Below are positions 1 through 8,048 of a stretch of 28,957 nt of DNA, one piece after another. This stretch comes from an uncultured Prevotella sp. (GTDB lineage: Bacteria; Bacteroidota; Bacteroidia; Bacteroidales; Bacteroidaceae). The notes under the pieces are model-generated. The model saw only the letters and a program-made list of their open reading frames with translations, was not told the origin of the DNA and did not search any database. The translations under genes were made by a program, and so were the position numbers. The stretch spans positions 1 to 28,957 of the forward strand of contig UQQN01000020.1 of assembly GCA_900543155.1 (NCBI GenBank), read 5' to 3'. Each line of letters opens with the position of its first letter. Position 1 is the stretch's first letter.

Positions 1-25
1 ACATACCTGGCTACCTTATCTCACC

Positions 26-298
26 CCTAACGGGGTGACCCATTAAAATAACACATGAATTGAGGCATTTTATGCGTTTATTATTGTTGAATATCAACTA
101 TTTACAATATCATTTTTTATCAAAACCATGCCGAAAAAATTATGGATTTTGAACACCCTACCTAACGGGGTGACCCATTAAAATAATACACGAATTGAGG
201 CGTTTCCTTCGTTTGTTCTTGTTGTATATCAACTATTTACAATATCAAAATACCCTCAAAACCGTGCGGAAAAATATTATAGATTTGAACACCCTGCC
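26..298 (+). repeat. R1 repeat, two tandem copies (~135 bp each)
   Basis: Unit 1 covers 26-160 and unit 2 covers 161-298. Both open with CCTAACGGGGTGACCCATTA, share the core TATCAACTATTTACAATATC, then a CAAAACC(A/G)TGC(C/G)GAAAAA block, and close with TTTGAACACCCT. The period is 135 bp. Between the core blocks the copies differ by scattered substitutions, so this is an old or repeatedly converted duplication. The same unit recurs as a head-to-head pair at 20060-20285. No ORF is carried. At the left edge TCACCCC (21-27) and GGGGTGA (32-38) can pair as a 7-bp hairpin. This is a non-coding interspersed repeat, possibly MITE-like; mobility is not shown. Confidence 0.85.
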
Positions 299-324
299 CG
301 TTTGGAATTAAATCCGAAACTTTA

Positions 325-520
325 GAACTTAGGGCGAATGCAAAAGTGACTAGTGACCAGTGACCGCGTAACTTATTGGTAATCAGAAGAAACGCGGTCA
401 CTCGGTCATTTGAAAAATTTCTAAATTCTGAGTTAACATGTGTAAACGTCTACATAAGCGTTTAGAAATAAGTTTTCAATAACCCTCGTTTTGCTTTTGA
501 AAGTGCGAACAAAAAAACTT
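325..520 (+). repeat. R2 structured interspersed repeat, copy A
   Basis: This stretch aligns with 28273-28458: both contain CTTAGGG, AAAAGTGAC, GAAAAATTTCT-AATTCTGAGTTAAC, GTGTAAAC, and GAAATAAGTTTTC in the same order. Copy A has a long stem: AGTGACCGCGT (359-369) pairs with ACGCGGTCACT (392-402), and TGACC continues the stem beyond a single bulged base. A second small stem, TAAACG (443-448) with CGTTTA (459-464), lies downstream. No coding frame runs through it. Function is unknown; it could be a structured RNA, a DNA hairpin recognised by a transposase, or a termination element. Confidence 0.75.
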
Positions 521-666
521 AAAATTTAGCTTTCGGTCACTTTTGTCCAAGGTGATACTTAAAAAATCCGTACACTCTCGCGGTACAGAAAAAATATTTT
601 TCCCCAATAAACACTGGGGGAGTGAGCCGATTTTAACATTCTGAAATACCACAAATTTGCAAAAAA

Positions 667-698
667 TTTGGAATCCGCTTTTTCGTGTTGTAACTTTG
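667..698 (+). promoter_or_regulatory. Bacteroidota-type promoter (TTTG-N20-TAACTTTG)
   Basis: TTTG at 667-670 and TAACTTTG at 691-698 are separated by 20 nt. This matches the Bacteroidota housekeeping consensus (TTTG, 19-21 nt, TAnnTTTG) exactly. Transcription should begin near 705 and run rightward towards the small ORF at 826-990. The sequence match is direct; activity is inferred. Confidence 0.65.
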
Positions 699-825
699 TA
701 CTCGCAAACTTGCTAAAACACGCTCCATTTTGGCGGATGAAAATTCCGAAGACATTCCGATATCATTCCGAAGGAACACCGACCTCATTTTGGAGCCATT
801 TTCTAACCTAAGAAACACTACTATC

Positions 826-990
826 ATGGCAAAAATTACTCCCATTGACATCATCAAGGTCATCTCGGTTAAATTTGGTGGCGGAAAGTCTTTTACAGCT
901 TCTTTTTGTGGCATTGTTGTACGTGTGGACGTGTCTGTTCGAAGCCTCAAGATGGATATACAATGCGAATTTGAAAGAGGAAGGTTGTGA
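826..990 (+). CDS. Possible small ORF or gene remnant, 54 aa, unrecognised
   Basis: ATG at 826 opens a 54-residue frame beginning MAKITPIDIIKVISVKFGGG and ending at the stop at 988-990. The frame can be extended upstream to a TTG at 730, but the ATG is the more likely start. A near-perfect promoter lies about 130 nt upstream, which is the main reason to list it. I recognise no domain. The first half looks protein-like (alternating hydrophobic residues, GGGK), while the second half is less so, so this may be the intact N-terminus of a longer gene that has since decayed. It could also be chance. Nothing nearby suggests a function. Confidence 0.25.
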   Translation: MAKITPIDIIKVISVKFGGGKSFTASFCGIVVRVDVSVRSLKMDIQCEFERGRL

Positions 991-1168
991 ATAAATGTTT
1001 GATAATGAATAACTTTTAAATGATGCATGGTTATTTTTATTGACATAATGTTGATTCCCTTGTAAAATGGAGTTGCTTTTTAAACAACTAAAACGCTCTA
1101 TTGTTTAACATATGTGACAAAACATACTCTTAATAATTCTTAATTCTCCGAAATATTATGTACAAACA

Positions 1169-1201
1169 TTCGTGTGACGCATGGAAAAACTATTAAATTT
1201 G
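1169..1201 (+). promoter_or_regulatory. Likely promoter of the FAS1/SusCD operon
   Basis: TAAATTTG (1194-1201) matches the -7 element TAnnTTTG, and TTCG (1169-1172) lies 21 nt upstream as a weak -33 element. Transcription would begin near 1208, giving a leader of about 150 nt before the start codon at 1361. The leader includes a small stem, ACTTGA (1294-1299) with TCAAGT (1305-1310). No regulator gene is visible in the window. Confidence 0.45.
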
Positions 1202-1360
1202 CAGTCAATTCATGGAGTGCATATTGGCACCTCGTATATCCTTTCGAGAAGCTAGTAAAACTACATGCCTAATTCCTAATCAATTTAAAAAGGACTTGAA
1301 GCTATCAAGTACCTCGATTATTTCGCATAAAAAACAACAAATAAATAATTAATCCAATTA

Positions 1361-4300
1361 ATGCGTATGAAAGACCGTTTTTGCAGAATTGGTAAGCATT
1401 TGCTTGGTGCAGCTTGCTTGCTTTCGACTTGCGGCGTCACGTATTCTTGTTCTGACGATTATGACTTGGACGAAACTCGTCCAGCATTCTTGGGACAGAG
1501 TATTTACGACGAATTGAAAGCCAGAGACAAGTTCTCTACTGTAATTAGGTTGATTGATGATCTGGATTATAAGGAAGTATTGTCTAAAACAGGTAGTAAA
1601 ACTCTGTTTGTTGCAGACGATGCCGCTTATAGCCAGTTCTTTGCCAACAACCCCTGGGGGGTTAAAAGTTATGATGATCTGTCGCTTGCACAGAAAAGAC
1701 TTCTCTTGAAAAGCTCAATGCTCGACAATGCGTACGTGCTTGAGATGATGACCACTATTCAGGGTCCGGTGAAGAATCTTTGCTTGCGTCAGCTCTCTTC
1801 TGTGTCTGTAACCGACTCTATTCCTTATTTCAGGTGGAATAAATTACCCAACAACTTGAATAATGTGGATGGAAATGCGCAAACTCCTGATCCTCGTTAT
1901 TGGGACGAATTGCGTCAACAGTCAAGAGGTGGTATCTACATGGCGCTCGATAAAACTGTGCCTATGCTAACGCACTTCCTTCAGGCTCAGATGAAAGAAA
2001 AGTCTATCACAAATAAGGATATTTCGTTTATCCTTGGTTTGGATGGTACTTCTGAGGAATGGAATACTACTGAAAACCGTTCGTATATTTATGATGCGCG
2101 TGTAATAGAGCCTGATGTAACTTGTTTGAATGGTTACTTCCACGTACTCAATAAGGTGCTTGTTACTCCGGGTACAATGGCTGAGGTTATCCGTAAGAAT
2201 CCTAAAGATAGTTTGTTTAGCGCAATGCTTGAACGTTTCAGCTTGCCTAACTTTGATGCTACGCTTAACTCTGACTTTAAAGGTGCAACAGGAAGCGTGG
2301 CAGATACTGCTGTATATCAGAAACTCTATGTAGCCCAGCGTGGTCAGAAGGGTGCTATTGCTGTCGACATTCACAATAAAGCGTTGGGTGCCGACGTATC
2401 GCGTCTTTCTTTTGATCCAGGATGGAATGCATACAATGTAGATAATACTACTAAGGAACAGGACATGGGTGTAATGTTCGTTCCTAACAATGATGCGATG
2501 GTGCAGTACTTCTGCCATGGTGCAGGTGCTTCACTTATTGAAAGCTACGGTGATAAAAAAAATACGAGTGCAAACCTCTTGCACAATCTTTATCAAATTC
2601 CGCAGAACATCATCGTAAAGATGTTGAACAACTTGATGAAGGAGTCGTTCAATGCTACTGTTCCTAGCAAGTACCGTTCTATTATGAACTCTGCTCAGGA
2701 CCAGATGTTCTCAAATTATGCTACAGAAGAAGCTTACAAGGCAGCTATGGATACTGTCATGTTGGCAAGCAATGGTGTGGTTTACGTAATGAAGGACATG
2801 ATTACACCTCCTGACTACGCTTCGGTTTCAGGTCCGGTGCTTTTCAACGATTCTACGCGCGTAATGAACACAGCTATCCATGCTGACGATAACTTCGTAA
2901 AGAATAACTTCTCGGATGCTCCTTTGCGTAAGTTCTATAGCACTTACCTCCTTGCCATGCAGTCGCACTTCTCTTTGTTCGTGCCGGTTGATAAGGGCTT
3001 CACTCAGTATGGTTATGTCGACCCCATGAGTTTTGCTTCAGGTAATGCTTCTGCTTATCGTTATTGGGCTCTTATCCCTGATAATACGGCAAGTTCAAAG
3101 GCTTCAAAGAGTATCGCATTGAAGGCTCAGGCTTATCGTTACTCTCTCGATGCTCCCTTAAATGCAGCTGGCGATCGCAACTTGGGTAGTACTTATGTAA
3201 GTAACTCATCTGATAATGTAGATAATACGGCTACTTATGGTCCTGTTAAGAAACAGATGATTACCGATATGGTAGACCAACACATCGTGGTTCATGGCGA
3301 AGGCAATGGTGCTAAGACAATCGAAGGTAATAAGGATTATTATCTTTCACGTAGTGGTGCTCCTGTTTTTGTAAGCAAACACGGTAACGTTGACACTGGT
3401 ACAGGTATGGTTGTTGAGGGTGGTTTCCAAAGAGAACTCTTCAATACCAATAATCCTACGCATTTTACAAGTAATGTAGTTAAGGGCTACAATCTTTCAA
3501 CCAACGCTGAAGGTAAAGAAATTTATGGTAATGGTCATACTTACTTTATCAATCGCCCGATGCAGCCTACTGTATACAATGTATACCAGATGATGAACCG
3601 TACTTCACAAAAGGCAGACTCGAAGTATACAAAGTTCTTCGATCTCTGCAGCACTTTGATTTATGGTTCGAATGAGGCTATGTTGAAGAAGGTATTCCTT
3701 ATCAATACAGATCTTGAAGACAAAAAGACTGGTGATGCAAAAGATGTAGCTAAGTGGAATACAGAAAAAAACAAGTATGCCATTTTTGCAAACAATGGTT
3801 CAGGTGGTCGTCTGACAGCAAATGGTTCAAGCTTGGTTCGTTTCTTCAATAACTATCGCTACACAATTTTCCTTCCTTCAGACGATGCTGTAGCTGCAGC
3901 TATCGAAAAGGGCTTACCTACTATCGAGGATATCGAAAACTTTGTTAGTTTGCATTGCAGCGGTAGCAACTGGGATGGCGAAAAAGACGAAGCAACAGGC
4001 ATGCCTGTAAATCAGTTGAAGGCTCAGGCAATGTACACTTGTCTCGTTAATTTCATCAAGTACCACTTCTGCGATCAGTCTTACTTTGTAGACAAGTTTG
4101 TAGATAACGCATACACTACAAGCCAGTCGGCATGTACAGATAGCAAAACAAATACTTTCATCAATGTGTCTATCAAGCATGCGAATGGTGGTGTTATGGA
4201 AGTGCGCGATGCAGCTGGCCGTGTAAGTGAAGTGACAACAGATGCACAATACAATAACATCTTTGCACGTGATTATGAGCTAAATGCTTCTGCAAGTCAG

Positions 4301-4471
4301 AATCCTAAGTACATTAAGTCGTCTTCTTACGCTGTTTTGCATGGTTTGAAAGGTAAAGATTTCTTACTTTTTGACTCAAGTTGGAATGCAGAATCAAGTC
4401 GATTCGATACCTATTGGGCAACAAGCCAAAAGGCAAAAGTATTTGTAAAGCGCTTTGAACTCAAGAAATAA
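1361..4471 (+). CDS. Large fasciclin (FAS1) domain surface lipoprotein, 1036 aa
   Basis: The N-terminus is a type II signal peptide with lipobox ending VTYSC; Cys30 is followed by SDDYDLDE, an acidic tail like the Bacteroidota lipoprotein export signal, so surface exposure is inferred. About four FAS1-like modules follow: ~45-270 (TLFVADDAAYSQFF, later LNGYFHVLNKVLV), ~272-485 (GVMFVPNNDAMVQYF, SNGVVYVMKDMI), ~490-735 (FSLFVPVDKGF) and ~738-1000 (YTIFLPSDDAVAAA). FAS1 domains are known as adhesion or ligand-binding modules; no catalytic motif is seen. It is the first gene of the cluster, only 11 nt before susC1, so co-transcription is near certain. Start: ATG 1361, with an in-frame ATG at 1367 equally possible. 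The role is probably surface binding of the ligand imported by the SusCD pair, an inference. The FAS1 assignment for modules 1 and 4 is firmer than for 3. Confidence 0.85.
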   Translation: MRMKDRFCRIGKHLLGAACLLSTCGVTYSCSDDYDLDETRPAFLGQSIYDELKARDKFSTVIRLIDDLDYKEVLSKTGSKTLFVADDAAYSQFFANNPWGVKSYDDLSLAQKRLLLKSSMLDNAYVLEMMTTIQGPVKNLCLRQLSSVSVTDSIPYFRWNKLPNNLNNVDGNAQTPDPRYWDELRQQSRGGIYMALDKTVPMLTHFLQAQMKEKSITNKDISFILGLDGTSEEWNTTENRSYIYDARVIEPDVTCLNGYFHVLNKVLVTPGTMAEVIRKNPKDSLFSAMLERFSLPNFDATLNSDFKGATGSVADTAVYQKLYVAQRGQKGAIAVDIHNKALGADVSRLSFDPGWNAYNVDNTTKEQDMGVMFVPNNDAMVQYFCHGAGASLIESYGDKKNTSANLLHNLYQIPQNIIVKMLNNLMKESFNATVPSKYRSIMNSAQDQMFSNYATEEAYKAAMDTVMLASNGVVYVMKDMITPPDYASVSGPVLFNDSTRVMNTAIHADDNFVKNNFSDAPLRKFYSTYLLAMQSHFSLFVPVDKGFTQYGYVDPMSFASGNASAYRYWALIPDNTASSKASKSIALKAQAYRYSLDAPLNAAGDRNLGSTYVSNSSDNVDNTATYGPVKKQMITDMVDQHIVVHGEGNGAKTIEGNKDYYLSRSGAPVFVSKHGNVDTGTGMVVEGGFQRELFNTNNPTHFTSNVVKGYNLSTNAEGKEIYGNGHTYFINRPMQPTVYNVYQMMNRTSQKADSKYTKFFDLCSTLIYGSNEAMLKKVFLINTDLEDKKTGDAKDVAKWNTEKNKYAIFANNGSGGRLTANGSSLVRFFNNYRYTIFLPSDDAVAAAIEKGLPTIEDIENFVSLHCSGSNWDGEKDEATGMPVNQLKAQAMYTCLVNFIKYHFCDQSYFVDKFVDNAYTTSQSACTDSKTNTFINVSIKHANGGVMEVRDAAGRVSEVTTDAQYNNIFARDYELNASASQNPKYIKSSSYAVLHGLKGKDFLLFDSSWNAESSRFDTYWATSQKAKVFVKRFELKK

Positions 4472-4482
4472 ATACCGATATT

Positions 4483-7400
4483 ATGAATAATAACATAAAG
4501 TTCCTATTGACGCTGGTCTTGTGCTTCTTTTGTGCTTTAGCTGCTAATGCCCAGAAGCGCATTTCGGGTCGCGTTTGGAGTAAGACCGACGGACCGATCG
4601 TTATGGCGTATGTTGTTGAGAAGGATAAGAATAACCGTAATATTACCGCTGCGCAAACTGACGCGAATGGTAACTTCTCTATGGTTATCAAGAATCCTGC
4701 CAACAGATTGCAAGTTTCTTATATTGGTTACCAAACAAAAATTTTGCCGATTGGTGCCAATGCTCGATTCAATGTAGAATTGGTCGACAAAAATACGTTC
4801 AAGGCTGCCGAGGTTACGACAACTCGTAAAACTCGTTCTAATGGTCTTGTAATCCCTGAGCGCGAAATTTCAACCGCTCAGCAAACACTCGATATGGACC
4901 AAATGGCTGGTCTTTCGTTCGAAACTGCTGCCGACGCTCTCCAAGGTGAGATTGCCGGTCTTGATATCGTGTCTAACTCTGGTAACCTTGGTTCAGGTTC
5001 TACCATGCGTTTGCGTGGCGTGTCTTCTATCAATGGTAATCAGAATCCCTTGATTGTTGTGGATGGTAACATCCTCGAAGATCAGAACACTGAAGATCTT
5101 GACCTTGACAATATGGATAACCAAGAGCAGTTTGCAACACTCTTGCAGGTTGCTCCCGAGGATATTGCAAGTATCAAGGTTTTAAAGGATGCTGCGGCTA
5201 CTGCTATTTGGGGTGCGCGTGGTTCGAATGGTGTAATTGAAATTACAACCCGTCGTGGTGCGCGTGGTAAAACTAAGGTAAACTTCAGCTACCGTTTCTC
5301 TGGCGCATGGCAGCCCTCGGGCATGAAGATGCTCGATGGTGACGGTTATACCATGATGTTGAAGGAAGCTTATCACAATCCGCGTGTCCTCTCTGAAGAA
5401 CAGTCGGACATCGTAGAAATTATGTATAAGCAGAACTGGCATGGTCACTATCCTAACTATAATAAGAACACTGATTGGATTAAGGAAGTTACACAATTCG
5501 GTCAGACTCACAACTATGGTGTGTCTGTATCGGGTGGTGGTGAAAAGGCTATGTTCCGTGTATCAGGTACTTACGACCACGAAACAGGTACTATCATCAA
5601 GCAGGCTCTTGATCGTTTGACTACTCGTTTGGCTTTGGACTATTGGGTTTCAGATCGTATCAAGTTCTCTTCTAACTTCTCTTTGACTTATACTAAGAAC
5701 ATCAAGAACTATGGTAACAACATCTTGGGTCTTGCTTACAACGCAATGCCTAATATGTCTGTCTACCGTTATGTAGGTGCTACTGCTGAGAACCCCGAAG
5801 GTTATCGTTCAAATGAATTCTTCATCATGCCCCCGCGTAAGTCTTCTGCAGGTGCTGTTGGTGAAACTGAAGATCGTACTTCATACTATTTGAACGACAT
5901 GATTCAGAATGGTAACCCTGTTGCTATTGCTCACCAGGCTTGGCAGCATGAGTCTACCTATACAATCCAACCTCAGTTCCAGTTGGAATACAAGCTCTTG
6001 GGTAAGACTGACGAAGAAACGCAGCTCGATTATCGTGGCGAGGTTTACATGAATGCTTACACTTACTCTTCACAGAGCTACTATCCTGGTTCGCTCACTT
6101 CAAACACTTGGGCGGATGGTATCAACAACACCAGCAATGGCGAAAGCAAGTCTTTGGCTTTCACTACACGTCATCAGTTGGTGCTCCATCCTCACTTTGC
6201 GAACACCGATCACCAATTGCAGGTAATGGGTCGCTTTGAGGTAACTACGAATACAAGCACAAGTCAGAGCCACTCTACTTCAGGTGTAACAGGTGGTATC
6301 ACTGACCCGACCGTAAATGGTTATCTTACTGGTTCTTCTTCAGGTACTGGTAAGGGTCACGTGGCTGCAGGTTTGGCTTCGTTGCACTATGCTTATGGTT
6401 CAAAGTACATCTTCGACGTAACTGTTCGTGCGGATGGTAGCACACGATTCGGTTCTGGTAAGAAGTGGGGTATCTTCCCCGGTATTTCAGGTCGTTGGAA
6501 CATTTCAGACGAAAAATTCTTCAAGCCTTTGAGAAGTGTTGTCAGCATGTTGGCATTCTCTCCGGGTTGGGGTATCAATGGTAACTCTCCTGGTAGCGAA
6601 GGTTTGATGTATAATAAGTACAACCGTAATGGTCATGCTTATAATGGTACACAGGTTATGCGTCCGCAGAACTTGAAGTTGACCGAGATTCGTTGGGAAA
6701 AGACTAAGTCTTGGAACTTGGGCTTTGACTTGAATTTCCTCGAAGACCTTCTTAAGTTCAACTTGAACGTGTATAACCGTAAGACCAGCGACTTGTTGAA
6801 CTCAGGTGTGCGTATCCCTTCTACTACAGGTTATTCTACTTTGGCTTGGGCTAACGTAGGTGACATGGAGAATAAGGGTTGGGAACTCTATGCCTCAACT
6901 CGCGACGTATTTAAGATTGGTAAGTTCAGCATGAACTTCCGTGCTAACATTGCACAAAACTTGAATACTATCACCCGTATGGATGCTTCGGTTTTGGCTT
7001 CTTATAACACTGATATTAGCTACAACAACGCTGAAATTTTGAAGCGTGTGCAGGTAGGTAATGCCTTGGGTGGTATCTATGGTTTCAAGTTCAAGGGTGT
7101 ATATGCTTACGACTATGACCACAATGGTTACTTCCAAGATATTAATGGTGAAGAGAATCCTAAGAACCAATGGTACGACCAGTATGGTAACCCCAATACT
7201 GCTGCAGGTAACTTGCAGGCAGATAAGTGGAAGAGCAATAAGAGTCAAGCACGTCCTTGGTTGGCTCAGTCTACTCCTGTTGTGTTTGATGCAAATGGTA
7301 ACGTGGTTTACGACAAAAATGGTAACCCGCTTCCTATGTACTTCAACTATGGTGGTAAGAACTATCAGTTTGATGGTGGTGACGCAATCTACGAAGATAT

Positions 7401-7953
7401 CAACCACGATGGTAACATCGATGAACTCGACGTTGTGTATTTAGGTACTTCGAACCCCAAACTTAATGGTGGTTTCGGCATCAACTTTAAGTATGCGCGT
7501 TGGGAATTGAAAACTTCTTTCAACTTCCGTGTGGGTAACAAGATTATCAACTTGGCTCGTTTGAATGCTGAAAGCATGACAAGCAATAAGAACCAATGTG
7601 CTTCGGTGAATCACCGTTGGCGCAAGAATGGTCAGGAAACTACTATGCCTCATGCAATGAACTCGAATGTAAAGGCTACTTACAACTCGCTTGTGAGTGA
7701 CCGTTATGTAGAACCGGGTGACTTCCTCCGCTTCCAGTATTTCCAGTTGTCTTACAGCGTTTCTCCTGACAAGTTGAAGAAGGTAGGTCTTAGCTCACTT
7801 CGTATTGCAGCTTCAGGTAACAATCTGATTTTCTGGTCTAAGTATTCGGGTGTAGACCCCGAACACTCAGCTGGTGGTTATAGTCCTGCAATCGATAGTT
7901 CTCAGACTCCGCGTTCTCGTTCATTCACATTCAGCTTGAACTTTGGATTCTAA
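4483..7953 (+). CDS. SusC/RagA-type TonB-dependent outer-membrane transporter (SusC1)
   Basis: This 1156-aa protein starts with a signal peptide cleaved after ANA (Ala23). Next is a carboxypeptidase-regulatory-like domain (~25-110; RISGRV, YIGYQTK), a plug (~130-260) and a 22-strand-type barrel ending in SRSFTFSLNFGF with terminal Phe. The family signature LKDAAATAIWGARGSNG begins at residue 234. A calcium-loop-like DINHDGNIDELD sits at 972-983, common in this family. The plug has an acidic insert (EDQNTEDLDLDNMDNQEQ) before the signature. The TonB box is not canonical; KAAEVTTTRK near residue 110 is the best candidate. It sits 11 nt after the FAS1 gene and 95 nt before susD1. With its SusD it should import a large ligand using TonB energy; the substrate cannot be read from sequence. 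Heavy use of CGT, GGT and AAG codons suggests high expression. Confidence 0.95.
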   Translation: MNNNIKFLLTLVLCFFCALAANAQKRISGRVWSKTDGPIVMAYVVEKDKNNRNITAAQTDANGNFSMVIKNPANRLQVSYIGYQTKILPIGANARFNVELVDKNTFKAAEVTTTRKTRSNGLVIPEREISTAQQTLDMDQMAGLSFETAADALQGEIAGLDIVSNSGNLGSGSTMRLRGVSSINGNQNPLIVVDGNILEDQNTEDLDLDNMDNQEQFATLLQVAPEDIASIKVLKDAAATAIWGARGSNGVIEITTRRGARGKTKVNFSYRFSGAWQPSGMKMLDGDGYTMMLKEAYHNPRVLSEEQSDIVEIMYKQNWHGHYPNYNKNTDWIKEVTQFGQTHNYGVSVSGGGEKAMFRVSGTYDHETGTIIKQALDRLTTRLALDYWVSDRIKFSSNFSLTYTKNIKNYGNNILGLAYNAMPNMSVYRYVGATAENPEGYRSNEFFIMPPRKSSAGAVGETEDRTSYYLNDMIQNGNPVAIAHQAWQHESTYTIQPQFQLEYKLLGKTDEETQLDYRGEVYMNAYTYSSQSYYPGSLTSNTWADGINNTSNGESKSLAFTTRHQLVLHPHFANTDHQLQVMGRFEVTTNTSTSQSHSTSGVTGGITDPTVNGYLTGSSSGTGKGHVAAGLASLHYAYGSKYIFDVTVRADGSTRFGSGKKWGIFPGISGRWNISDEKFFKPLRSVVSMLAFSPGWGINGNSPGSEGLMYNKYNRNGHAYNGTQVMRPQNLKLTEIRWEKTKSWNLGFDLNFLEDLLKFNLNVYNRKTSDLLNSGVRIPSTTGYSTLAWANVGDMENKGWELYASTRDVFKIGKFSMNFRANIAQNLNTITRMDASVLASYNTDISYNNAEILKRVQVGNALGGIYGFKFKGVYAYDYDHNGYFQDINGEENPKNQWYDQYGNPNTAAGNLQADKWKSNKSQARPWLAQSTPVVFDANGNVVYDKNGNPLPMYFNYGGKNYQFDGGDAIYEDINHDGNIDELDVVYLGTSNPKLNGGFGINFKYARWELKTSFNFRVGNKIINLARLNAESMTSNKNQCASVNHRWRKNGQETTMPHAMNSNVKATYNSLVSDRYVEPGDFLRFQYFQLSYSVSPDKLKKVGLSSLRIAASGNNLIFWSKYSGVDPEHSAGGYSPAIDSSQTPRSRSFTFSLNFGF

Positions 7954-7963
7954 TAAAAGTATT

Positions 7964-8023
7964 GAGCAGGAAAATGTATGTCAACTGCTTGTTGTTGACA
8001 TGCAGCGCATACATTTTCCGCTC
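7964..8023 (+). other. Stem-loop in the susC1-susD1 gap
   Basis: GGAAAATGTATG (7969-7980) pairs perfectly with CATACATTTTCC (8008-8019). Beyond one bulged A, GAGC (7964-7967) pairs with GCTC (8020-8023), giving 16 pairs. Inside, TGTCAAC (7979-7985) and GTTGACA (7994-8000) offer an overlapping stem. There is no run of T after it, so it is not a classical terminator. It ends 25 nt before the susD1 start codon, so it could stabilise mRNA ends or adjust SusC to SusD ratio. Confidence 0.75.
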
Positions 8024-8048
8024 TTCACTTCTTTATTACTGCATCATT

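Noticed and set aside
26..298. CRISPR array
   Set aside because: Two 135-bp direct copies without short regular repeats and unique spacers; no cas genes.
601..621. CCCCA/TGGGG hairpin as a terminator
   Set aside because: Short stem, no following T-run and no upstream gene to terminate.
633..1046. 137-aa minus-strand open frame
   Set aside because: No protein-like pattern, and it runs against a consensus promoter on the other strand.
7962..8048. Upstream extension of susD1 to a TTG start
   Set aside because: It would cover the intergenic hairpin and bury the lipoprotein signal peptide; ATG 8049 gives a canonical lipobox.
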